This document shows positions 44,876 through 51,716 of a stretch of 52,524 bases of DNA, piece by piece (the stretch's first letter is position 1; every line of letters begins with the position of its first letter). The notes beneath the pieces were generated by a model. That model saw nothing but the letters and a program-made list of their open reading frames with translations, did no database searches and was not told the DNA's origin. Source of the stretch: Desulfococcus sp. 4484_241 (lineage in GTDB: Bacteria > Desulfobacterota > Desulfobacteria > Desulfobacterales > Desulfosudaceae); assembly GCA_002085115.1 (NCBI GenBank), contig MZGQ01000013.1:1-52524 (forward strand), written 5' to 3'. Both the position numbers and the translations under genes were made by a program.

Positions 44876-45571
44876 TTAGGCCAAACCTATTTTTGTTAAA
44901 AAATCGTCTGGAATATCAGCATTTTTTCGTCCCGCTATAGCAAAATAGTATAACGGCAGTCCCTCCATTGAGAGCCTGTGTTGGTATCGTTCAAGGTAAT
45001 ATACGTCAAGATATTCTGAGAAGATCAGTTCCCTAATGGCAACAGAAAATCCGGTTTCGTCACTTTTATCAAGAAAAGTTTCTTTCATATTGAAGGCTAT
45101 CCAACCCTTACTTTGAAGAATATTAAAGGCCTCTATAAATGCCTTTGCCGGAATATCTCCAAACCCGAGCGCCGCGACAGTAGTGAGGCAATTAACTGAC
45201 CATTCTTGCAAGTCTTCCCTTTGTTCCTCGGTCAAATTGCAAAAATCTGCCACATAATAGGCATCATAAACCATGGGTCTATCACGCTCGGTCGCCTCTT
45301 TTGCTTCAGGAATAATATCCGCCCCAACGAGCCGTGCAACCCCATGTTTCCTTAATTGCTCACCCATCATACCATTTCCCGCTCCCAAATCTAATACTCG
45401 AAGTTCCGAAAGATTTTCTTGCACTTGAGATAAGGAATATCTTAGCGCTTCTGACACCTTTGCTGGAGAATTACATTTGAGCCGTTCATAAAACAGTTGC
45501 TCATATAAACCCTTTATCTTATATATTTCCGCATATTCATGAAAAAGAATTTTTCTTTCTTTCTTTACCAT
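44876..45571 (-). CDS. Class I SAM-dependent methyltransferase, N-terminus out of frame
   Basis: 231 residues from ATG 45571. Motif I is LRVLDLGAGNGMMGEQL near residue 57, then VGADIIPEAKEA and NCLTTVAALGFGDIP. The family normally has about 28 more N-terminal residues. These exist upstream: an ATG at 45659 with AAGGAGG encodes LERFKIKFPKRKAYN, then DEEYFFLTESDGKER, but it joins this frame only if one AAAG unit is removed from an (AAAG)3 tract at 45555-45566. The gene is noticeably AT-rich compared with its neighbours, a sign of possible transfer. Substrate unknown. Confidence 0.85.
   Translation of the reverse strand: MVKKERKILFHEYAEIYKIKGLYEQLFYERLKCNSPAKVSEALRYSLSQVQENLSELRVLDLGAGNGMMGEQLRKHGVARLVGADIIPEAKEATERDRPMVYDAYYVADFCNLTEEQREDLQEWSVNCLTTVAALGFGDIPAKAFIEAFNILQSKGWIAFNMKETFLDKSDETGFSVAIRELIFSEYLDVYYLERYQHRLSMEGLPLYYFAIAGRKNADIPDDFLTKIGLA
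45555..45566 (-). repeat. (AAAG)3 tetranucleotide tract in methyltransferase gene
   Basis: Three CTTT units on the plus strand. Two units would give one continuous frame from ATG 45659 through the methyltransferase; three shift the frame. This is the layout of a phase-variable gene, although the tract is short. Confidence 0.6.
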
Positions 45572-45721
45572 CCGATTCTGTTAAAAAAAAATATTCTTCA
45601 TCTTGGTCTAAATTATACGCTTTTCTTTTGGGGAATTTAATTTTAAATCGTTCTAACATTATTAATCCTCCTTAACGAATCGATTGGTCTAACTCGTAAA
45701 AAATTGAAGGTCAGAAAAATG

Positions 45722-45753
45722 AAAAAGAGACTGCATCCGGCCAGTCTCTTTTT
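45722..45753 (-). terminator. Terminator after initiator tRNA
   Basis: AAAAAGAGACTG (45722-45733) pairs perfectly with CAGTCTCTTTTT (45742-45753). Read on the minus strand the stem ends in TTTTT, 10 bases past the tRNA CCA end. It is symmetrical and could stop transcription in both directions. Confidence 0.9.
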
Positions 45754-45763
45754 GTTTTCTGTC

Positions 45764-45840
<77 letters not shown>

Positions 45841-45865
45841 TCATTAAATAATTCAATCTGTGACT

Positions 45866-45893
45866 TATATAACAGCGGCCTTCTCTGTGTCAA
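45866..45893 (-). promoter_or_regulatory. Promoter of initiator tRNA
   Basis: On the minus strand a consensus -35 TTGACA (45893-45888), 16 bases, then -10 TATATA (45871-45866). Transcription would start about 15 bases before the tRNA. Confidence 0.75.
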
Positions 45894-45906
45894 GGGTTTT
45901 TACACA

Positions 45907-45962
45907 CCCAAAATCCGCGATTGGTTTTTGATAAAGTTGTCTTGGAGGCCACGGCAGGTAAA
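45907..45962. repeat. 56-bp interspersed repeat, copy A
   Basis: Identical over 56 bases to 48786-48841 and in the same orientation, with weaker similarity continuing on the right (CCTATGCTCCC versus TCCTGTGCTCCC). On the minus strand both copies encode IFTCRGLQDNFIKNQSRILG. It lies in the gap between the tRNA and the LysE gene. Confidence 0.9.
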
Positions 45963-46073
45963 GATCCCTATCCTGTGCTCCCAAAATTTGTATGTTATGC
46001 TCTTAAAAATGTTCAGGGATAATCCCCCTGTTCTAATCAAGGCCCTTTATGTTTATTGTCACTGCCCTGCGGG

Positions 46074-46748
46074 TCAGACAAACGGAGATATCCCCAGGTA
46101 TATTCCAAAACCCGCCATAAACCCCCCGCAGCAGCCCAGTATCCAGCTGTAGACACGACTGTTTACGTTGCGGATTCCCCAAAACGAGAGCGTTGACACA
46201 AAGAGGTACCATGCGAGGTCTCCGGCCTCGTGTCCAATAAAGAACGCGGCCAGGCCGCAAGGGTTTTCAAATGATATATTGAAACGGGTCATGAATGCCG
46301 CGCCGATAGTGGCCCACCACACCCACCAGTATGGATTTGCCATTGACACAACAGCGCCTCCTGCAGCCGGGCTTTTCAGCCACCCTCTGCGGATGGCTGC
46401 GCCAGGTCCGTCCTCATACGCCAAGGCCCCGGAAAGAGGGTCTGCCCGGCACTCTTTTATGAGTGATACGCCCATCCAGACCAGGACTGTTCCGCCGGCA
46501 AGGCCTGTTGCCTTAACCACGGCAGGGTTTTTCAAAACAGATGAGAATCCGGCCAAAAGCAGCAGAACTATGAACATTTCCACCAACGCATGCCCCGCGA
46601 TTACCCATACGCCAACAAGGTATCCCCTGCGGGGCGTTGCTGCAGAACGGGCTATGGTATAGGTGAGCAACGGCCCTGGAGATACCGCGCCGGTCAGGGC
46701 CACCATAAAGGAAAGGGATGCGATTAAAATAAAGGATGAGTTGTCCAT
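46074..46748 (-). CDS. LysE/RhtB-type exporter
   Basis: 224 residues with six hydrophobic segments. The family opening is SFMVALTGAVSPGPLLTYTI, including the conserved SPGP; later MANPYWWVWWATIGAAF matches the NPY/NPK motif of the second half. These inner-membrane carriers export amino acids or related metabolites; the substrate cannot be told from sequence. The end of the gene is 112 bp from repeat copy A. Confidence 0.92.
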   Translation of the reverse strand: MDNSSFILIASLSFMVALTGAVSPGPLLTYTIARSAATPRRGYLVGVWVIAGHALVEMFIVLLLLAGFSSVLKNPAVVKATGLAGGTVLVWMGVSLIKECRADPLSGALAYEDGPGAAIRRGWLKSPAAGGAVVSMANPYWWVWWATIGAAFMTRFNISFENPCGLAAFFIGHEAGDLAWYLFVSTLSFWGIRNVNSRVYSWILGCCGGFMAGFGIYLGISPFV

Positions 46749-46815
46749 AGGCCTGTCAGCCCGGGCAGTCTTTGTTGGTCACAGGTTTTGCCGGGGTTTT
46801 TTTTGGCTTTTCAGG

Positions 46816-47358
46816 TCAGAATGAGTTGTAACGGGTGAACTCTTCGGTTTGCCGGCGTTTGGGGGCAGCAGGAATTTTAGATGGATATCCGACAGGGACA
46901 AGAGATACCACTTCGTACCCGTCCGGGACGTTTAGCACTTTTCGGGCCGCGTCGTGATCGAACAGCCCCATAACCACGCTGCCAAGTCCCAGGGAATGGG
47001 CGCAAAGACAGAGATTCTGCGTTGCAACGCCGATGTCAAACATGAACCAGTCCCCGAACTTTGTTGTAACTTCTCCCTTGTAATAGCCCGAGCTTTTCAG
47101 CCGGGCGCACATTACAAATATAACCGGAGCGGCCAGTACGGACTTCCGCGCCGGATTTGCCTTGTAAACAGCCTCGGCGAGTCTTTCCTTTATGGCCTGG
47201 TCTGTGACGACGACGACCTCCCAGCACTGGGTGTTGGCCCATGATTGCGCCCACCTGACAGATTCAAGCAGGGTTGTGATCATATCATCGGGAATTTTCT
47301 TGTCTTCAAAATCCCGAACCGAACGCCGACCCTCTATGATATCCATGAACCGGTTCAT
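46816..47358 (-). CDS. Nitroreductase-family FMN protein
   Basis: About 180 residues from ATG 47358, chosen for the clear CGGAGG 5 bases upstream. Landmarks: MDIIEGRRSVRDFEDKKIPD, SWANTQCWEVVVVTD (FMN contact), the catalytic-face helix GVATQNLCLCAHSLGLGSV and the C-terminal VSLVPVGYPSKIP. It differs in subgroup from the nitroreductase at 18.2 kb. Substrate unknown. The 125-bp gap upstream contains a 9-bp inverted repeat (47402-47410 with 47450-47458). Confidence 0.92.
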   Translation of the reverse strand: MNRFMDIIEGRRSVRDFEDKKIPDDMITTLLESVRWAQSWANTQCWEVVVVTDQAIKERLAEAVYKANPARKSVLAAPVIFVMCARLKSSGYYKGEVTTKFGDWFMFDIGVATQNLCLCAHSLGLGSVVMGLFDHDAARKVLNVPDGYEVVSLVPVGYPSKIPAAPKRRQTEEFTRYNSF

Positions 47359-47482
47359 TTTTTCCTCCGTATATGCCAGTTTTTTACGGGTTTTGCCCAA
47401 GCAGCCCGGAACCCTGACGCGATGTTTTTTGTTTTATATTTGGGAAAGATCCGGGCTGACAAATCTTTGTTCTTGGGAGTAA

Positions 47483-48193
47483 TTACACCAGCCTGCCTCT
47501 TTCTATATATTCAACATCCTCGGTGTCCATCGTCTTTACGATATAACGGTTCATCCGGCGCTTCATCTCGCCGATCGTCTTGCGGTCCTTGTTGAACCTC
47601 CTGGCAAAGGCCATGGTCTCGCGCATCAGGTCGTCGCGGTGACAGGCTTTTGTTATTATATGATGTTTTTCACACTCCTCCGCAGTCAGGCGTAACCCCA
47701 GGTACTGCATCTCATCCATCTTGTAAAGGGGGATAGCGGATTTCAGAAGCTCAAGCATGCCGGGCAAAAACGGAATGCCAAGGTCCACTTCCGGGAAACA
47801 GAAATATCCCCTGTCGGACCTCATCAGCCTGAAATCAAACGCGCAGCAAAGGATGGCACCTCCGGCAAATGCATGGCCCGAAATCGATGCAATGGCTATC
47901 ATCGGACATGTGGCGACCTTCTTGAACATCTCGTTCTGCCGGTAGAGGAAATGCTTTACCTCTTCCATTTTGCCGTCCTTGACAAGGTTTGAGAGCCAGT
48001 CCAGATCTATGCCGTTTGAAAAGATCTTTTCATGCGAGGATGTTACAACAAGGGTGCGTGCATCTGTGTTGTTCTCTATCTCGTCTATCACGTTTATAAA
48101 GGTGTCAACAAAGTCGAGGTTGAACCGGTTCTCGCCGCTGTTCAACGAAACAACAGCCACCTCATCTTCCAGAGTATAGGTGATGTCAGCCAT
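47483..48193 (-). CDS. Enoyl-CoA hydratase/isomerase family protein
   Basis: 236 residues of the crotonase fold. The oxyanion-hole segments are KIFSNGIDLDWLSNL and ISGHAFAGGAILCCAFDFRLM; the usual catalytic Glu region reads CFPEVDLGIPFLPGM. The overall pattern is closer to the delta3-delta2 enoyl-CoA isomerase branch than to hydratases, as only one of the two hydratase glutamates is recognisable. GGGGGAG lies 6 bases before the ATG. Probably acts in fatty or aromatic acyl-CoA metabolism. Confidence 0.9.
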   Translation of the reverse strand: MADITYTLEDEVAVVSLNSGENRFNLDFVDTFINVIDEIENNTDARTLVVTSSHEKIFSNGIDLDWLSNLVKDGKMEEVKHFLYRQNEMFKKVATCPMIAIASISGHAFAGGAILCCAFDFRLMRSDRGYFCFPEVDLGIPFLPGMLELLKSAIPLYKMDEMQYLGLRLTAEECEKHHIITKACHRDDLMRETMAFARRFNKDRKTIGEMKRRMNRYIVKTMDTEDVEYIERGRLV

Positions 48194-48248
48194 CTTTTCT
48201 CCCCCGGCGCAGGCCGCTTAAAGGAAGGTGTGCGCCAAAATGCAAAAA

Positions 48249-48277
48249 CCCGCTGTTGGTTGTTTATTCTCAGCGGG
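48249..48277 (-). terminator. Terminator after HesB-like selenoprotein gene
   Basis: CCCGCTG (48249-48255) pairs with CAGCGGG (48271-48277). On the minus strand the hairpin is followed by TTTTT (48248-48244). It lies about 50 bases after the HesB-like stop codon. Confidence 0.88.
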
Positions 48278-48325
48278 TTTCTGTGATGTTATGGTTTTTA
48301 ACTCTGTTCCTTGCATCTCCTGCCG

Positions 48326-48649
48326 TCAGCTTCCGCATGAACTCCCACTGCCGCAGCTGTTGCAGCTGCCGCCACCCAGTTCAATGCTGGATGAAATGGC
48401 AAACCCGAACTGGTTGAAATCCACCTTAACCGGTTTGGCCTTTTCCAGAAAGGCCGAGTCCATGATAAACGTTAGACCGTCAATGTTGTGCACTGTGTCC
48501 GACTCTCTTGGCTCATCCAGAGCCATCGCAAAGGATGGACCGCCTCACCCGCCTTCGTTCAGAAAAATCCTTATAGGTTTGACTTCCCGTCCTTTAAAGT
48601 AGTCGGCAATCTGCTCTATGGCAGCCGCCGTTACTTCTATTTCACTCAT
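48326..48649 (-). CDS. HesB/IscA-like selenoprotein (in-frame TGA = Sec35)
   Basis: 107 residues when the TGA at 48547-48545 is read as selenocysteine. Start ATG 48649, with a perfect AGGAGG 6-7 bases upstream. Sequence opens MSEIEVTAAAIEQIADYFKG; Sec35 sits in FLNEGG-Sec-GGPSFAMALDE, at the position of the first conserved Cys (Cys35) of E. coli IscA. The C-terminus GGGSCNSCGSGSSCGS supplies further thiols in place of the IscA CxC. HesB-like selenoproteins are known in deltaproteobacteria and presumably bind Fe-S clusters or metal. An ORF finder that stops at TGA sees only residues 42-107. Sense continues cleanly across the TGA, so a random nonsense mutation is unlikely. Confidence 0.9.
48523..48547 (-). 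promoter_or_regulatory. SECIS-like hairpin after the Sec codon
   Basis: Directly after the TGA (48547-48545) the mRNA can fold CCATC (48538-48534) with GATGG (48527-48523) around a CTTTGC loop, six bases downstream of the TGA. A longer alternative pairs GGC and CATCC with GGATG and GCC further on. A hairpin placed immediately downstream is where bacterial SelB needs it. Confidence 0.65.
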
Positions 48650-48710
48650 TACAACCTCCTTTGGCCATGAAACCGGCCCTTTTTGCCCTGTTCAATATAA
48701 GGGCAGTATC

Positions 48711-48731
48711 AAAAAACCCGGCAACGCCGAG
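48711..48731 (-). terminator. Terminator-like hairpin in the selenoprotein leader
   Basis: On the minus strand CTCGGC/GCCGGG (48731-48726 with 48722-48717) closes a GTT loop and is followed by six Ts (48716-48711). It lies only about 10 bases past the predicted transcription start of the gene, so it may be an attenuator or the terminator of an upstream minus-strand transcript. Confidence 0.55.
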
Positions 48732-48743
48732 TGTGCTCTTATT

Positions 48744-48772
48744 AAAATAATGGCTTAACCCATCTTTGTCAA
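48744..48772 (-). promoter_or_regulatory. Candidate promoter of HesB-like selenoprotein
   Basis: On the minus strand -35 TTGACA (48772-48767), 17 bases, then -10 TATTTT (48749-48744), about 95 bases upstream of the ATG. Confidence 0.6.
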
Positions 48773-48785
48773 TACAGTTTTGAGC

Positions 48786-48841
48786 CCCAAAATCCGCGAT
48801 TGGTTTTTGATAAAGTTGTCTTGGAGGCCACGGCAGGTAAA
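48786..48841. repeat. 56-bp interspersed repeat, copy B
   Basis: Identical to 45907-45962. On the minus strand it lies within an open frame (about 48975-48755) reading GKLRPTKAFSCGIALYAPAT and ending IFTCRGLQDNFIKNQSRILG plus a short tail. That frame has no recognisable family or ribosome-binding site, so I do not call a gene. The remaining stretch between the selenoprotein and the antiporter shows nothing else. Confidence 0.9.
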
Positions 48842-49037
48842 AATTTCCACCCTATGCTCCCTGGACGATAAAAATTTCGTTAAACCATCTTCTGTTGCCG
48901 GGGCATACAAAGCGATGCCGCAAGAAAAGGCCTTTGTAGGGCGCAATTTCCCCTTTATGATTTCATATCCGGCTTAAAAACTGGTATTGTCAAAGCAGGA
49001 AACGTGTGAAATTAAACAAGGCATAGGCAGACCCCCC

Positions 49038-49199
49038 ATGACACACGGCGTTTACAATATAGCGCTGTTTGCTGCAAGCTTTGCCATCATCGCAATTGCT
49101 TCAAAACAGATAGGACGTTATGTTACATGTCCTTTATCGCATTTGCCGCGGGAAACGCCCTGTACACAAAGGATCTTAAAACCAGGGCAAAAAGCATAA
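49038..49199 (+). CDS. Antiporter N-terminal fragment
   Basis: MTHGVYNIALFAASFAIIAI and ASKQIGRYVT form the first membrane helix of the CPA antiporter that continues at 49127 in another frame. Sense is lost after about 49121. Related antiporters have about 35-40 residues (helices 2 and 3) between these two parts, so a deletion with frame change is likely. The fragment is not a separate gene. Confidence 0.7.
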   Translation: MTHGVYNIALFAASFAIIAIASKQIGRYVTCPLSHLPRETPCTQRILKPGQKA

Positions 49200-51448
49200 A
49201 GCGGGTTACGGGCAGCCTCGTGGTTTTTACGTTCCTGGTATGCGGAATTGCGGTCTTTCTTATGGCGGGACATCTCCCGTTTGCGGCAAAAATGACAAAA
49301 GCGGGCAGGGTGGCGGTCGCCATTCTTGCAGCTTCCATCTTTGTTGCCCGCTCGCCATCGACCGTGATCGCCGTTGTCAACGAGCTGCGGGCCAAAGGAC
49401 CGTTCACGCAGACCGTACTCGGGGTAACCATGATATCAGATGTTGTGGTTATAGCCCTCTTTGCCACATGCCTGGCAATAGCTGATGCTCTTTTTACCGG
49501 TTTCGGCATTGACCCAAAGTTTGTTGTTGTCCTTTTGGCAGGCCTTTTGCTGTCCGCGGCAGCAGGTTACCTTACCGCAAAGGTGTTTATGGTGATTCTT
49601 TCCGCCAGGCTGCAAACCTGGATAAAAACGGGCCTGATCCTGCTTTCAGGTTACGGGATCTATGCGTCATCCGAGACGGTGCGCCTGTTCTCCGCGGTCC
49701 GCATGCCGTTTGAGATAGTCCCGGAACCGCTTCTTATCTGCATGATAGCAGGCTTTATCGTGAGCAACTACTGCGACTGCAAACTGGAATTTTCAAAAAT
49801 ACTGTCCGACGCGGGCCCGCCGGTTTACATAGCCTTTTTCACCCTTACCGGCGCTTCCCTTGAGCTTGACGTCCTTGTCCACACATGGCATATCGCCCTG
49901 GCACTTTTGCTTGTCCGGGTCGCTGCCATAGGCATCGGCGCCTTTGCAGGCGGCGTTGCGGCAAAAGACCCGGCAAGGCAAAACCGGATCGGCTGGATGG
50001 CCTATATCACACAGGCCGGGGTCAGCCTGGGGCTTGCAAAAGCCGTTGTTGTTGAGTTTCCCGCATGGGGCGGAGAGTTTGCAACCACGATGATCGCAAT
50101 AATCGTGTTAAACCAGATTATAGGTCCCCCGCTCCTCAAACAGGCGATAACCCTGGCAGGGGAAGCTCACCCAAAGGGAACGCCGCCAGTGGATTATGAA
50201 AGGCACGAGGCCCTTATCTTCGGGCTTGAGCCGCAATCGCTTGCCCTGGGCCGCCTGCTTGCCGCCCGGGACTGGACAGTCAGGATAGCCTGCCTCGAAC
50301 CGCACCACGGGGATTCGGCCCAGGCCGGTGTGAAAATCTGCAACATACCGGACCTTACGCTCGGCACGCTCGAACGGCTCAACGCGGCCAGGGCGTCGGC
50401 GATCGTGACGATGATGTCCGACGATGAGAACTACCGGGTGTGCGAACTTGCCTACGAGCACTTTGGCACCGCCACGCTGGTTGTAAGGCTGAACAACAGG
50501 GCCGGTTTCGACCGCTTCCACAGGCTGGGGGCGCTGGTGGTTGATCCCAACACCGCGCTTGCCGGCCTGATGGACCAGTTCGTGCGCTCCCCGTCTGCGG
50601 CGTCACTGCTGCTGGGCATGGAAAAGGGGCAGGAGGTGGCACAACTCGAGGTGCGCAACCCGAACCTGCACGGCCTTGCCCTGCGCGAACTTCGCCTTCC
50701 GATCGACACCATCATACTTTCCATACACCGGCAGGGACATGCCATTATCTCGCATGGATACACGCGGCTTGAGATAGGAGACATGGTAACAATAGTCGGG
50801 CCTCCGGAAAGGTTGAAGGAGGTGGAGCTGAGGTTCGACACCGACCGTGAACAGGCGATCGCCTACCTCGTTGAAAAAACCGCTCCAAAAGAGCTTGGCA
50901 ACGGCCTGATAAAAGAGGAGGCAGGGCAAATCATTGCCGGTGGGCACACAGCCGGAAAAGCTTCCAAAAGCGGCGAAAAACCCATGGACCGGTTCGACCG
51001 GTTTATCGAGCAAAGCATAGTTATCGACCTGCCGGAACGAACCGATGCAAAACAGTTCTTTAAAATCGCGGCCAAAGCTTTGTCAGACCCATTGGAGGTT
51101 GAGCCGGACACGATATACAACCTTCTGCTTGAGCGCGAGAGCCAGAGCAGCACGGCCATCACCCGCGGGCTTGCCATACCGCATATCATAGTTGAGAAAA
51201 CGAGCCGATTTTCGATCCTTCTTGCGCGCTGCAGGGAGGGAATATGGTTCTCCGAGCAGGCGCCCATGGTGCCGGCCGTGTTCGTGCTGGCAGGGCCGAA
51301 AGGGGAGAGAACCTTCCACCTTCAGGCCCTTGCCGCCATAGCACAAATCGTTCAGAGCCCGAACTTTGAAAAAAGATGGCTGCGGGCAAAAGACGGGCAC
51401 GCCCTGCGCAAAGTTGTTCTTTTTGCAGACAGGAAGAGGGTTGTGTGA
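49127..51448 (+). CDS. CPA antiporter with TrkA and PTS-EIIA-type regulatory domains
   Basis: 773 residues, lacking the expected N-terminal helices (see fragment at 49038). Residues 1-about 340 are the membrane part. About 350-580 are TrkA-N/TrkA-C-like, with HEALIFGLEPQSLALGRLLA and LVVDPNTALAGLMDQF, then TIVGPPERLKEVELRFD. Residues about 620-773 resemble a fructose-type PTS EIIA domain, with ITRGLAIPHIIVE containing the phosphorylatable His. The order antiporter-TrkA-EIIA suggests K+ or Na+/H+ exchange gated by nucleotide and phosphorylation state; this is inference. No terminator is visible before the convergent gene 31 bp away. Confidence 0.88.
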   Translation: MSFIAFAAGNALYTKDLKTRAKSIKRVTGSLVVFTFLVCGIAVFLMAGHLPFAAKMTKAGRVAVAILAASIFVARSPSTVIAVVNELRAKGPFTQTVLGVTMISDVVVIALFATCLAIADALFTGFGIDPKFVVVLLAGLLLSAAAGYLTAKVFMVILSARLQTWIKTGLILLSGYGIYASSETVRLFSAVRMPFEIVPEPLLICMIAGFIVSNYCDCKLEFSKILSDAGPPVYIAFFTLTGASLELDVLVHTWHIALALLLVRVAAIGIGAFAGGVAAKDPARQNRIGWMAYITQAGVSLGLAKAVVVEFPAWGGEFATTMIAIIVLNQIIGPPLLKQAITLAGEAHPKGTPPVDYERHEALIFGLEPQSLALGRLLAARDWTVRIACLEPHHGDSAQAGVKICNIPDLTLGTLERLNAARASAIVTMMSDDENYRVCELAYEHFGTATLVVRLNNRAGFDRFHRLGALVVDPNTALAGLMDQFVRSPSAASLLLGMEKGQEVAQLEVRNPNLHGLALRELRLPIDTIILSIHRQGHAIISHGYTRLEIGDMVTIVGPPERLKEVELRFDTDREQAIAYLVEKTAPKELGNGLIKEEAGQIIAGGHTAGKASKSGEKPMDRFDRFIEQSIVIDLPERTDAKQFFKIAAKALSDPLEVEPDTIYNLLLERESQSSTAITRGLAIPHIIVEKTSRFSILLARCREGIWFSEQAPMVPAVFVLAGPKGERTFHLQALAAIAQIVQSPNFEKRWLRAKDGHALRKVVLFADRKRVV

Positions 51449-51479
51449 GGCATGTGCCAAACCCCTGGGCTCTCTTTGC

Positions 51480-51716
51480 TTAATCCACGGTTCCATGAAT
51501 AAAAACAGACTTTGTTATATCGTCATGCCCCTCGTTTTTCCAGACCACCTCAACCTTAAGCTCGCAGTTCTCCGCATCATCCGTGTCCCCGGGGTCATCA
51601 TCCGCTATGGTAACAGGAAATTCTATTAAACTTAAATGGGTTTCGGCATCCGGGCCATATGCGTTAGTGTTCGGATATGTAAAATCCACCGGGCCATAAA
51701 CTTTGCCAGCGTCAAC
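51480..51716 (-). CDS. Ig-like surface protein, C-terminal fragment
   Basis: About 78 residues (VDAGKVYGPVDFTYPNTNA, then ELKVEVVWKNEGHDDITKSV) that close a bacterial Ig-like protein. It is the continuation, in another frame, of the partial gene at the right edge; about 15-20 residues of a strand seem to be missing at the join near 51716. Confidence 0.65.
   Translation of the reverse strand, partial: VDAGKVYGPVDFTYPNTNAYGPDAETHLSLIEFPVTIADDDPGDTDDAENCELKVEVVWKNEGHDDITKSVFIHGTVD

Noticed and set aside
48326-48526. Separate 66-codon gene for the end of the HesB-like protein
   Set aside because: The start is inside the conserved region just after the TGA; the full gene with Sec is better supported.
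48755-48975. Minus-strand open frame containing repeat copy B
   Set aside because: No ribosome-binding site or family match, and the other repeat copy has only a short frame; described as a repeat instead.
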